Source of the DNA: JAGIBJ01 sp032119595
GTDB taxonomy: Bacteria; Actinomycetota; Thermoleophilia; Solirubrobacterales; Solirubrobacteraceae
Assembly (NCBI GenBank): GCA_032119595.1
Contig: JAUMBQ010000004.1
Location: 124,001 to 188,000 of the forward strand
Direction: 5' to 3'
DNA length: 64,000 nt
A program made the translations under genes and the position numbers. Every line of letters starts with the position of its first letter. The first letter of the stretch is position 1. The notes below the pieces were generated by a model. The model saw nothing but the letters and a program-made list of their open reading frames with translations, ran no database searches and had not been told where the DNA came from. Positions 35,001 through 41,819 of the stretch are shown here, piece by piece.

Positions 35001-35646
35001 CCTCGCCGACGCCGTGATGCCCTGGGGCGGGCACCGCGGCGAGCTCGACTTGTGGGTCGGCGTCCCGATGAACGTGCACCGGCGGTGCGAGGACCCCATC
35101 TTCGACCTCGTGAATGCGATCGCGTACGACGGCCGGATGGTCAACGCAACGGTCGCCCGGGTGCCGCACCCGGCGCTTCGGGTGGAGACGTGCTGGCTCG
35201 ACGTGCCTTCGAGCGGTGGTGCGTCCGAGGGCCACTGGATCCTAGAGGAAGGCGCGCGCCTGGATGCCCTGCTCGAGCACCTCGGCATGAACGGCTACGA
35301 CTTCCGGCAGGTCTTCGCGGTGAGCCCGTTCCGCGACGTCGCCTGGCAACTGCGGCGCCGCGCCGAGGATCCGCGCCATCCCGGGATGGTCGGCGGCACC
35401 ATCCACACGATCCAGGGCCGCGAGGCCGACACCGTGATCGTCGTGCTCGGTGGCGACCCGACCAAGCCGGGCGCCCGCCAGTGGGTCGCCGACAAGCCGA
35501 ACCTGCTCAACGTGGCCGTGAGTCGTGCCCGCCAGCGGCTCTACGTGATCGGCGATTACGACCGCTGGATCGACTTGCCCTACCTGCGCGAACTCAGCGG
35601 CTTGCGTCGCGTGGCGCCCCGCGCCGCGGGCGCGTCAGTGCGGTAG
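32074..35646 (+). CDS. Large SF1 (Upf1/Dna2-like) helicase
   Basis: This 1190-residue SF1B-type helicase or translocase carries the N-terminal DUF-type region (1-390), then Walker A NGPPGTGKTT with Lys413, a long coiled-coil insertion (about 640-800, Ala/Glu/Arg-rich), Walker B with D914EAG followed by QAQPQQA, AVIVGDPLQLEPV as motif III, GTIHTIQGREADTV as motif V and LLNVAVSRARQRLYV as motif VI. It resembles the AAA_11/AAA_12 helicases found next to nucleases in defence loci. The ATG at 32074 has no strong ribosome binding site. With the membrane NERD nuclease upstream it forms a two-gene nuclease-helicase module; substrate and role are inferred. Confidence 0.85.
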   Translation: MATKQSDPRAQARAAVLRSWIALERFDTKTLERPDPHGRPPRGRRRFAVDIGPRDPLPWESGHVAYGQPLVSDKVEWRHTLHLGQFDIGAAYERVEAVFPDSEEARELRRTTRGTAPLLAMSLTPDGRPIMDSLQVSSAAWSIAQTLRLGVDDPKWLVGFDDALGEVRGAFERIVIDSAGGDPASDAGRSEAVGSEAAAGLRVVPDPSSEGAVPEAGPDAPEEPDDSNIIEAIDDEGIAVEPITWDHVLRLLGAATAILETEGQLTIRPVVRSTTWAESRRVPYGTGDTLLNSFAVDDLERVARKLEDHAPGAALARYLDAAHVAVDEAADRIDVDERLDAVRAQTDPSRMPAGRWPADATHDLALGQQVAVNLALGGSALRDPTDPADRPASHLDDAPMPIVAVNGPPGTGKTTMLRDLIAAVVTERADVIAAFKQPGDLFKGEALSVSGDRVVRVSKLARGVAGREILLACATNAAAQNVSLELPDLGAIDPEWRAGSGYLADFATAALRAGALSDLRFGEGQAGSRGAGARRPADALTLDGFDALAPAPPSDDPHALQAWAMVAARLGRRSYCKDFAGAVWWGTAPRPGDRGGWSQAPKIAPTERAERGLAALLNGTQNADGRQAWAESRDRYLAARARVEAIRAERQGVADALVPADDLERQSVEAELELDGWLAEAERLDAERTEAAEAAAPLVLAHAAAKKALEALGEAPAAHLLKRLTPAGREREGVRKNALAKADLAHRDAKTALDRVHELDRHAAQARREASRCKDALSATLSRLTARADAAQDAADGAMPFVVPGEAWEQDRALRDLRAPWSDDVWNRARTDCFLAALDLHEATLLANGRDARRNLAVAIDLLTGRVTGLTRDVVLAAWQTLFLLVPVVSTTFASLPTMLTGLGQEDLGWLLIDEAGQAQPQQAAGAIWRCKRAVIVGDPLQLEPVSGLPSSLADAIRTRYDVPIAYVSPEASVQRLADAVMPWGGHRGELDLWVGVPMNVHRRCEDPIFDLVNAIAYDGRMVNATVARVPHPALRVETCWLDVPSSGGASEGHWILEEGARLDALLEHLGMNGYDFRQVFAVSPFRDVAWQLRRRAEDPRHPGMVGGTIHTIQGREADTVIVVLGGDPTKPGARQWVADKPNLLNVAVSRARQRLYVIGDYDRWIDLPYLRELSGLRRVAPRAAGASVR

Positions 35647-35674
35647 GCGCGTCAGCGCGCGGCGCGGTGACCGC

Positions 35675-36625
35675 TCAGGCGGCGCCGCAGCACTTCTTGT
35701 ATTTGCGACCGGAGCCGCACCAGCAGGGGTCGTTTCGGCCCGGGGGCCAGGGCTCGCCGTCGTCGCGGGCTTCGAGCGCTTCGACAAGCGCCTCGGGCAT
35801 CTCGTCGGCGGCTTGGCCGGGGGTGCTGCCGTGCTCCTCGAGTAGGGCGACGGTGAGTGGTCGCAGCACGATCGCTCCGCCGGCGGCCGGCCATTCGCGC
35901 CAGAACAGCTCGAGTTCGCGGTAGAAGGCGTCGGCGTCGCCCATGCCGAGTTCGTCCATCTCCTTCGGCCATTTTGCGACGGCGGCGTCGAGTTCGTCGC
36001 GCGGCAGGAACAGCTGGACGGCCTCCTCGTCGGTCCCGGCCGAGAGGCGCTGGCCGAGCGATTCGAGTTCGCGGAAGGCCTCGATGTCGTCGGCGTCGGG
36101 CGCGAGGTCCAGGTCGCGACGCAGCAGGGCGCGCGGGACGCGGGCGATCGCCAAGACGTCTTCGTCGCCCGTGGCCGTGGCCAGGACCAGCGCTTCGTCG
36201 TGCAGGGAGAGCGCCAGCGGCGCGTCGGCGCGCTCGGCCGCTTCGGCGAAGGCGCCGATCAGGAACGCGTCGCTGGCCGCGTCGCCGTCCGGGCCGACGC
36301 GCTCGGTGTGGAGATCGGCGATGGCGGCTTCACGGTCGCCGCTGACGAATCGGTAGCCGAGCCAGGTACCGATCTCGCGGCGCGGGTTGGTGCACGGGTG
36401 GTCGAGTGCCAGACGCTGCAGGCGGATGGCTTCCTCATAGAGGCCCTGCTCGAAGAAGTCGTCGGCGAGCTCGCCGTACAAGTCGCCGATCGGCTCGTGC
36501 TCCTCAGCCGTTTCGGGGTGCTCGGCGTCCAGCGTCGCCAGCTCTCGCAGCGCCGCCTCCGCCGCCTCCGTGCTCGGGGCGTCGATGAACCGGTCCATCA
36601 GCTGGTCGATCCGCGCAAGGCTCAT
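35675..36625 (-). CDS. SEC-C metal-binding motif protein with TPR-like repeats
   Basis: This 316-residue protein has a helical, TPR-like N-terminal region (about 1-200: DLYGELADDFFEQGLYEEAI) and a C-terminal SEC-C motif, NDPCWCGSGRKYKKCCG, which binds zinc through Cys and His/Cys residues and is known from SecA and many uncharacterised proteins. The ATG at 36625 begins MSLARIDQLMDRF; a CAGACT box lies 6 nt upstream. It is convergent to the helicase gene. The SEC-C motif commonly mediates contacts with other proteins or nucleic acids; no specific function can be assigned. Confidence 0.85.
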   Translation of the reverse strand: MSLARIDQLMDRFIDAPSTEAAEAALRELATLDAEHPETAEEHEPIGDLYGELADDFFEQGLYEEAIRLQRLALDHPCTNPRREIGTWLGYRFVSGDREAAIADLHTERVGPDGDAASDAFLIGAFAEAAERADAPLALSLHDEALVLATATGDEDVLAIARVPRALLRRDLDLAPDADDIEAFRELESLGQRLSAGTDEEAVQLFLPRDELDAAVAKWPKEMDELGMGDADAFYRELELFWREWPAAGGAIVLRPLTVALLEEHGSTPGQAADEMPEALVEALEARDDGEPWPPGRNDPCWCGSGRKYKKCCGAA

Positions 36626-36813
36626 CGGCCCAGTCTGACGCCCGAGCTGGCGAGCCGCGGCCCAAGGCAAGTCCGGCTGCCGCCGGGTGCTCGCGCGCCA
36701 CCGCCCGGTCCGCGCCCCAGGCCCGGACCGGCTTTGCTCCGCAGGGTCTCCTCAATTTCGATGCAAGGCGTGCGTGTCTGGACACGCCCAGCGGGCCAGC
36801 CTTTCCCCCGGGG

Positions 36814-36900
36814 TTGGGGTACCTCTCGAAAAGCAGCCGTCCTACGACGTCGGACGGAGTCGCACCATGTAGGACAGGTCGTTTTCGAGAGGTACCCCAA
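36814..36900. repeat. Long nested inverted repeat upstream of the broken antitoxin-like gene
   Basis: A perfect 19-bp inverted repeat has its left arm TTGGGGTACCTCTCGAAAA at 36814-36832 and the right arm at 36882-36900. A second inverted repeat, GTCCTAC (36839-36845) with GTAGGAC (36869-36875), has the same centre (36857). The whole 87 bp can fold as one interrupted hairpin. It lies 39 bp upstream of the ribbon-helix-helix remnant and may be its operator pair, a mobile-element relic or a structured RNA. Confidence 0.65.
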
Positions 36901-36938
36901 ACCGAGGTTCGTTTCGGCTGTGTTTTCGGGGGTCTTCT

Positions 36939-37213
36939 ATGTCTCGTCCTATGAGTGTTCGGCTTTCGGTCCGAACTCGCGCGCGGATGGTCGAGCATGC
37001 GCGGCAGGCGGGGGTGACGTCACACGCGCTGGCGGTGCGTCATATCGAGGAGGGGCTGCGGGTGCCATCGACTACTACGGCCAGTTCAGCGACGAGATCG
37101 ACGAGCACCTCGCCGTCTATGGGGCGGCGAAGGTGGCAAGAGAGCCTGTCGGTGCGGCCGGGTTCGAAGCGCTCAAGCGGGTTCGCGGACACGGGCCCGG
37201 TCGGAGCCGGTAG
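36939..37213 (+). pseudogene. Broken ribbon-helix-helix antitoxin-like gene
   Basis: The first 38 codons (ATG 36939) encode a ribbon-helix-helix-type DNA-binding start: MSVRLSVRTRARMVEHARQA, then GVTSHALAVRHIEEGLR. At about 37066 the meaningful reading switches to another frame, where AIDYYGQFSDEIDEHLAVYG and a basic tail continue to a stop at 37213. The latter matches the C-terminal end of small DUF433-like antitoxin-type proteins, so the middle of the gene has been lost with a change of frame. No toxin gene follows. The nested inverted repeat upstream may be its former operator. The switch is visible in the sequence; the gene family is an inference. Confidence 0.6.
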
Positions 37214-37234
37214 ATCCGAGCTGGCTCCGCAGGC

Positions 37235-37289
37235 TCCCGGGCCTCCCGCCCTCCGGGCCTCGCACCTTCCCGGGCCTCCCGCCCTCCGG
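37235..37289. repeat. 22-bp direct repeat (two copies)
   Basis: Positions 37235-37256 and 37268-37289 are identical 22-bp C/G-rich blocks of the form TCCCGGGCCTCCCG followed by CCCTCCGG, offset by 33 bp. They lie in the gap between the broken antitoxin-like gene and the second S1-domain gene. Only two copies exist. Confidence 0.6.
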
Positions 37290-37333
37290 CGGCTCGCGCG
37301 CGGAGGCGGCGCCCGCCAACGCGGCCCGCGCCA

Positions 37334-37339
37334 TAGGCT
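37334..37339 (+). promoter_or_regulatory. TANNNT -10 box of the second S1-domain gene
   Basis: TAGGCT lies 7 nt before the ATG at 37347, with no ribosome binding site. Confidence 0.45.
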
Positions 37340-37346
37340 TCTCGCT

Positions 37347-38555
37347 ATGTCTGAAGAAGCGACCGAACGCCGCGCCCGCTGGGTGCAGGACGAATCTGAG
37401 ATCGCTGAGCTGGCCGCACTCGTCGTCGATCCCGCCCGCGAGCAGCTGATCATCTGCATCACCAAGCAGCCGGCGCTCGACCAGCCGATGATCGACCCCG
37501 ACGCCGTCGCCGCCGAACTCGGCGACCGCGCCGACGTGTGGGTCGTCACCGAATCCGGCGACGCCTGGGCGCTCACCGAAGCGCTTCCGCCCAAGATCGA
37601 CGTGTACGGCGGCGCCGTGCGCGCCTGGGCCCCGATCCCCGCCGGCAAAGAGCCGTACCCGAGCGACCACCCGCAGTGGACCGTCTTCAGCCCGGACGAC
37701 GCCCCGCGGGTGATGGAACAGATCCTCGCGTTCGTGAACCTCGCCGACAACCCTCCGCCGGAATTCGGCAGCGAATCGATGGCGACCGTCACGGCCGTCC
37801 GCAAAGCCGGTGCTGAGCTCACGCTCGCCAGCGGCCACCCGGCCTTCGCATCCAACCAGCACCTCGTGCAGCACGGCGAGGTCTACCACGCGCGCGAGAT
37901 CCTCGAGGTCGGCCAAGAGATCAAAGTGCGCGTCGGGCCCTGGCACGCCCAGGCCGCCAAGGTCTCCGTGTCGATGCGCGACTTCGCGCCCGAGCCGTGG
38001 GAACGCCTCGAAGAGGTTTATAACGTCGGCGACGTCGTCGACGGCGTCGTGATCCGCCTCCAGCCCTACGGTGCGTTCGTGGAGCTGCTCCCCGGCGCCG
38101 AAGGCCTGCTGCACCTCAGCAAGATCTCCGACCAGTACGTCGAGTACGTCGAAGACTTCCTCGCCCCCGGCGACCGCGTCACCGTGCGCCTGCTCTCGCT
38201 CGACGGCTACAACCGCAAGGCCGAGATGAGCATCGTCGACGTCCGCGGCGACGCGCCGCTGCCGCCCGCCTCGGTCTACCCCGGCGGTCCGCCGTGGCTT
38301 CCGGACTCCCCCGAAGCCTTCGAGGACGAGCCCGAGTCCGAGGTCGCCGGTCACTACCAGCAGCAGCGTGAGCGCGACGACCGTCCCGCCCGCGACGGCG
38401 ACGATTCCGCCGACCGCGCGGCCGACGCCTCCGCCAGCGGCCCCGACGAGATCGCGCTTCTCAAAACGCAGCTCGCCGAGCTGCAGGAGCGGCTCGAGAG
38501 CGTCGAGCAGGAGCGCGCGAAGCTCGCCGAAGAGCTCAGCGCCCTGCGCCAGTAA
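37347..38555 (+). CDS. S1 RNA-binding domain protein (paralogue 2)
   Basis: This 402-residue protein is a paralogue of the one at 27853 with the same order: a roughly 130-residue N-terminal domain (LIICITKQPALDQPM, IDVYGGAVRAWAP), two S1 domains (about 140-215 and 228-305; GDVVDGVVIRLQPYGAFVEL, AEGLLHLSKISDQYVEY), an acidic linker and a C-terminal coiled coil (LLKTQLAELQERLESVEQER). The second S1 domain keeps the RNA-binding surface residues. DUF5718 begins 2 nt after its stop, so the two are co-transcribed. The ATG is preceded by a leaderless-type box; the long in-frame stretch upstream belongs to the broken antitoxin-like gene and is not part of this protein. Confidence 0.82.
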   Translation: MSEEATERRARWVQDESEIAELAALVVDPAREQLIICITKQPALDQPMIDPDAVAAELGDRADVWVVTESGDAWALTEALPPKIDVYGGAVRAWAPIPAGKEPYPSDHPQWTVFSPDDAPRVMEQILAFVNLADNPPPEFGSESMATVTAVRKAGAELTLASGHPAFASNQHLVQHGEVYHAREILEVGQEIKVRVGPWHAQAAKVSVSMRDFAPEPWERLEEVYNVGDVVDGVVIRLQPYGAFVELLPGAEGLLHLSKISDQYVEYVEDFLAPGDRVTVRLLSLDGYNRKAEMSIVDVRGDAPLPPASVYPGGPPWLPDSPEAFEDEPESEVAGHYQQQRERDDRPARDGDDSADRAADASASGPDEIALLKTQLAELQERLESVEQERAKLAEELSALRQ

Positions 38556-38557
38556 CG

Positions 38558-39451
38558 ATGATGCCCCAGCCGATGCAAGCCCTGCCCGACCTCCACACCG
38601 TGTTCGGGTTCGGCGTCGCCGGTAACTTCGCGGGGCATCTGGAGCAGGCCGGCGAGGCCGCCGACTTCGTGCGCGTCGCGGCGGCCGAGCCAGAAGCGCC
38701 GAAAGGCATCTTCCCGTGGTTCGTGCCGGGCGCCGGGGCGGGCGCCGCGGCCGACGTGCCGGCCTTCCTCAGCACCTTCCCGATCTCCTCGACCCAGGTC
38801 GTCCTGCCCCACGGAGACGGCCTGAACTTGCAGATCGAGCCCGAGGTCGGCCTGCTGGCGCGCGTGGTCTACAACGCCGACGGCAGCGTCGCCTCGCTGG
38901 TTCCCGAGGCAATCGGCGCGTTCAACGACTGCTCGATCCGTCGCCCCGGCGCCAAGAAGATCAGTCACAAGAAGAACTGGGGCGCAGACTCCAAGGGCCT
39001 CGCGTCGCTCCTGATTCACATCGACGACCTCGGGTCGACTGGCCCGACGGCCACCTGGCGGCTGGCCTGCTTCCTGCGGCGCGGGGCCGAGGTGCACGCC
39101 TACGGCATCGACAGTCCCCTGCCCGGCTACTCGTACTACGGCGACCAGCTCCTGACCTGGATCGTCGACCGACTGACCCACCAGACCGGCGCCGACGACA
39201 CGCCACTGGAGCCCGTCGGCGACTACCTGCGCGCAGCCGGCAACCCAGCGATGGTCCTCATCGGGATCGGGGCCACGCAGTACACGCCGTTTGGCGAGAC
39301 GACCTTCCTGCAGGTCGGCGACGAGTCGATCGTCGTCGTGTATGACGGCGCCCAGTCGTCGCCCGAGACGGTCGCTGCGGCTGTCGCCGCTGGCGCCGCC
39401 GACGAGCTGCCGCTCGCCTCGGTGCTGCGGCAGCACGTCGTCGCCGGCTGA
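38558..39451 (+). CDS. DUF5718 family protein
   Basis: This 297-residue protein has the conserved blocks of the DUF5718 family: VFGFGVAGNFAGHLEQAGEA near the start, PKGIFPWFVPG, LQIEPEVGLLARVVYN, GAFNDCSIRRPGAKKISHKK, and SYYGDQLLTWI. The pattern is reminiscent of fumarylacetoacetate hydrolase-like folds, but the family has no assigned activity. The start is 2 nt after the S1-domain gene; two adjacent ATG codons are possible. No signal peptide or membrane segment is seen. Confidence 0.82.
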   Translation: MMPQPMQALPDLHTVFGFGVAGNFAGHLEQAGEAADFVRVAAAEPEAPKGIFPWFVPGAGAGAAADVPAFLSTFPISSTQVVLPHGDGLNLQIEPEVGLLARVVYNADGSVASLVPEAIGAFNDCSIRRPGAKKISHKKNWGADSKGLASLLIHIDDLGSTGPTATWRLACFLRRGAEVHAYGIDSPLPGYSYYGDQLLTWIVDRLTHQTGADDTPLEPVGDYLRAAGNPAMVLIGIGATQYTPFGETTFLQVGDESIVVVYDGAQSSPETVAAAVAAGAADELPLASVLRQHVVAG

Positions 39452-39491
39452 GCGGCGCAACTCTCAGCGCGGCGTCCGGTTTACTCAGGCG

Positions 39492-40163
39492 ATGCCTTCG
39501 TCCAGCGACCCCGCTCCTCAGCCGACGCCCGCACCGGGCGACGACGGCAAACAGATCCGGATCTACCGGATCGAACGCGCCATCGCCCTGCTCGTGGCCA
39601 TCATCGTGGTGGTGGTCGTCCTGGCCGTGCTACTCATCGGGTGCGGCGACGACCGCGACACCGCCGACACCGCTGAGGGTGGCGACGCGACCAAGGTGCA
39701 GGCCGCGCTCAAGCTGAACGCCCGGCTGCTGGTCGGGCTCGGCAGCGCGGACGCCCTCGCCGACGCACGCTGCGTCACCACGGGTGTCGCGAGCGAGTTC
39801 AACTGCGTCCCAGCCGGCGCACCTGAGCGCCAGGCGCTGCGGATCGTGCTGCGCAGCGACGGCACCGTCGCCGAGCGGTTGCGCGGCGTCGATCCGGGCA
39901 CGGTCGACACCGCCGACGGCCTGGCCAAGGCCCTCGCGGCCGACGCCACGGCCCGCGGGCTCGACGCTCCGGCTGAGTACGCGTGCGCGACCACCGTCCG
40001 CACCGAGCCCGACGGAACGATGCAGCAAGGCACTACGACCGGGTTCCTCTGCGTCGCCAAGGCGCCCGCGGACGGCAGCGACTCCGCGTCGCAGCGCGCC
40101 CGGTACGTCGAGCCGTCCCCGGATGGCACGATCTCGCGCGACTACCTCGTCGACACGCCGTAG
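39492..40163 (+). CDS. Single-pass membrane hypothetical protein
   Basis: This 223-residue protein has a Pro-rich N-terminus, one membrane helix (about 31-50: IALLVAIIVVVVVLAVLLIG) followed by Cys51, and an extracellular-facing domain with several cysteines (CVTTGV, FNCVPAG, YACATTV, FLCVAKA) that probably pair. The helix with a following CGDD could also act as a lipoprotein-like anchor, but the hydrophobic segment is too far from the N-terminus for a classical lipobox. The domain is not recognised. It starts 40 nt after DUF5718. Confidence 0.65.
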   Translation: MPSSSDPAPQPTPAPGDDGKQIRIYRIERAIALLVAIIVVVVVLAVLLIGCGDDRDTADTAEGGDATKVQAALKLNARLLVGLGSADALADARCVTTGVASEFNCVPAGAPERQALRIVLRSDGTVAERLRGVDPGTVDTADGLAKALAADATARGLDAPAEYACATTVRTEPDGTMQQGTTTGFLCVAKAPADGSDSASQRARYVEPSPDGTISRDYLVDTP

Positions 40164-40225
40164 CGGCGGCACAAACACGTCACGTTCTGCGGCAGCGACC
40201 AGGCGGTTTGCATCCCGTCGCGCTG

Positions 40226-40273
40226 CCCGCAGTCCGGCCCGCAGTCCGGCCCGCAGTCCGGCCCGCAGTCCGG
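40226..40273 (+). repeat. Tandem repeat, four copies of a 12-bp unit
   Basis: CCCGCAGTCCGG is repeated four times without interruption at 40226, 40238, 40250 and 40262. It lies in the 211-bp gap between the membrane protein and the RTX protein. The copies are identical, so recent slippage expansion is likely. Confidence 0.8.
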
Positions 40274-40374
40274 CCCCGGATCGGGCGGGTCAGTGGTCTA
40301 GCGACGACGGTCTTCGCGCCGACCCGTCGTCCACCGGAATCCAAATTGAGCGCCGCTGACCGATAGTTATAGGT

Positions 40375-41742
40375 GTGACCCCCCTTGCAGCACCGTCCGC
40401 GGCGCGTTCGCTGAGCCGCACCCGCACCACCTTCATCGCCTGCGTCGCGGCCACGGCGCTGCTCGGAACGGCCTCCGTCGCGCACGCCAAGGTGTACGTG
40501 GGCACACCGGGAAGCGACAACCTTCGCTCCAAGAGTTCGGCTGGCGACACGCTCTGGGGCGGCGGCGGTGCCGACACGCTCACCGGCGGCGCGGGCCCCG
40601 ACTTCATCTACGGCGTTCGCTCAAACAACAAGATCGACGGCAAAGCCGGCGACGACTACATCGAGGGCGGCGCCGGCTCCGACTCGATCGAGGGCGGCAC
40701 GGGCAACAACACGATCTTCGGCAGCTCCGGCCAGGACCGCATCAACACCGGTGACGGCAACAACTACGTCGACGTCGGCGGCGGCAACGACCAGGTCACG
40801 ATCGGCAACGGCAACAACGTCCTGCACACCGGCTCCGGCGGCGGGCGCTTCCGCCTCGGAAACGGCAACAACACCGTCTACTACGGCTCCGGGATCGTCT
40901 ACATCAACGCCGGCTCCGGCGTGAACCACTTCTACCTCTCTGGCGTCCAGGCCGTGCGCGAACTCGACTGCGGCGGCAACCCGCAGAGCGTCATCCACGT
41001 CAACTCGGCCGCGCTCAAGGGCCGTCCGTACGCGCTTCAGGTGTTCAAGCGCAACACCACAGGCTGCGACACGATCGTCGAGTACGACGGCGACAAGCGC
41101 ATCCAGGCGAAGCTCGCCGGTCTGTGGGACCCGTTCGCCCTCACCGGCGGCCCAGGTCGCGACAAGCTGTTCGGCGGCCACGGCGGCGGCTCGATCGACG
41201 CAGGCGATGGCGACAACGAAGTCTGGGCCGATCACAACGAGGACACCGGCCTGCCGCGTTCCAAGCAGTACACCACCCGCATCACGGTCGGCAACGGCAA
41301 CAACAAGGTGTTCGGCGGCCGCGGCACCAACTTCATCACCGCCGGCAACGGCAACAACTTCATTCGCGCCGGCATGTACATCAACACGGTCCGCGTCGGC
41401 TCCGGCACGAACCTGATTCGCCTGCAGGGCAACGTCGGCGGCTCCAACGACATCACGATCGAAGGCGTCCCGGCCAACGGCGTCGGCTCGTTCGTCGAGT
41501 CGCTCGCCAACGGCAAGAAGCCGGTCATCAACTGCGTCGCCGGCGGTAAGGCAGCGATCGTCTACGGCAACACCAAGCCGACGTCGAACTGCAAGCCGAT
41601 GTACTCAGCCCGGTCGCCGAAGGGCAAGGAACTCCAGGTGCTCCTCACCCCAGGCGTTACGGCGTCCGACCCGATCTACGACGAGCAGATCGAGCCGGGC
41701 CAGCAGGGCATCGGCGTCGCGCGCCCAGCCACCAGCTCCTAG
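40375..41742 (+). CDS. Secreted RTX-type (hemolysin-like) calcium-binding repeat protein
   Basis: This 455-residue secreted protein has a signal peptide (RTTFIACVAATALLGTASVA) and from about residue 45 a series of degenerate Gly/Asp-rich nonapeptide repeats of the RTX type, such as GGGGADTLTGGAGPDFIYG and GGAGSDSIEGG, then N-rich versions (GNGNN) in both halves. Such repeats form calcium-binding beta rolls. The N-rich ones may be variant or decayed copies. No enzymatic domain is visible. The start is GTG at 40375, within a stretch rich in TATAGG-like sequence. A terminator hairpin follows. Confidence 0.85.
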   Translation: MTPLAAPSAARSLSRTRTTFIACVAATALLGTASVAHAKVYVGTPGSDNLRSKSSAGDTLWGGGGADTLTGGAGPDFIYGVRSNNKIDGKAGDDYIEGGAGSDSIEGGTGNNTIFGSSGQDRINTGDGNNYVDVGGGNDQVTIGNGNNVLHTGSGGGRFRLGNGNNTVYYGSGIVYINAGSGVNHFYLSGVQAVRELDCGGNPQSVIHVNSAALKGRPYALQVFKRNTTGCDTIVEYDGDKRIQAKLAGLWDPFALTGGPGRDKLFGGHGGGSIDAGDGDNEVWADHNEDTGLPRSKQYTTRITVGNGNNKVFGGRGTNFITAGNGNNFIRAGMYINTVRVGSGTNLIRLQGNVGGSNDITIEGVPANGVGSFVESLANGKKPVINCVAGGKAAIVYGNTKPTSNCKPMYSARSPKGKELQVLLTPGVTASDPIYDEQIEPGQQGIGVARPATSS

Positions 41743-41776
41743 CGAGCCCGATCGCCTCATCGGCCAGTCCGCAAGC

Positions 41777-41798
41777 GGGCCTCCATGGGCGGAGGCCC
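41777..41798 (+). terminator. Terminator hairpin after the RTX gene
   Basis: GGGCCTCC (41777-41784) and GGAGGCCC (41791-41798) form an 8-bp stem with a 6-nt loop, 35 nt after the stop codon. No T tract follows. Confidence 0.55.
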
Positions 41799-41806
41799 CG
41801 ACTAGG

Positions 41807-41812
41807 TAGGCT
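41807..41812 (+). promoter_or_regulatory. TANNNT -10 box of the gene at 41820
   Basis: TAGGCT lies 7 nt before the ATG at 41820, with no ribosome binding site. Confidence 0.45.
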
Positions 41813-41819
41813 GAGCGGC

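Noticed and set aside
30982..35235. Very long minus-strand open frame (over 1400 codons) opposite the helicase and NERD genes
   Set aside because: It is antisense to two genes with clear motifs and its translation is Arg/Gly/Ala-rich without any domain; long antisense frames are expected in high-GC DNA.
37235..37289. Possible CRISPR-like direct repeats
   Set aside because: Only two copies of 22 bp with an 11-bp gap, no further units and no cas genes.
40226..40273. Possible CRISPR or iteron array
   Set aside because: Units are 12 bp and directly abutting with no spacers, and there are no replication genes nearby.
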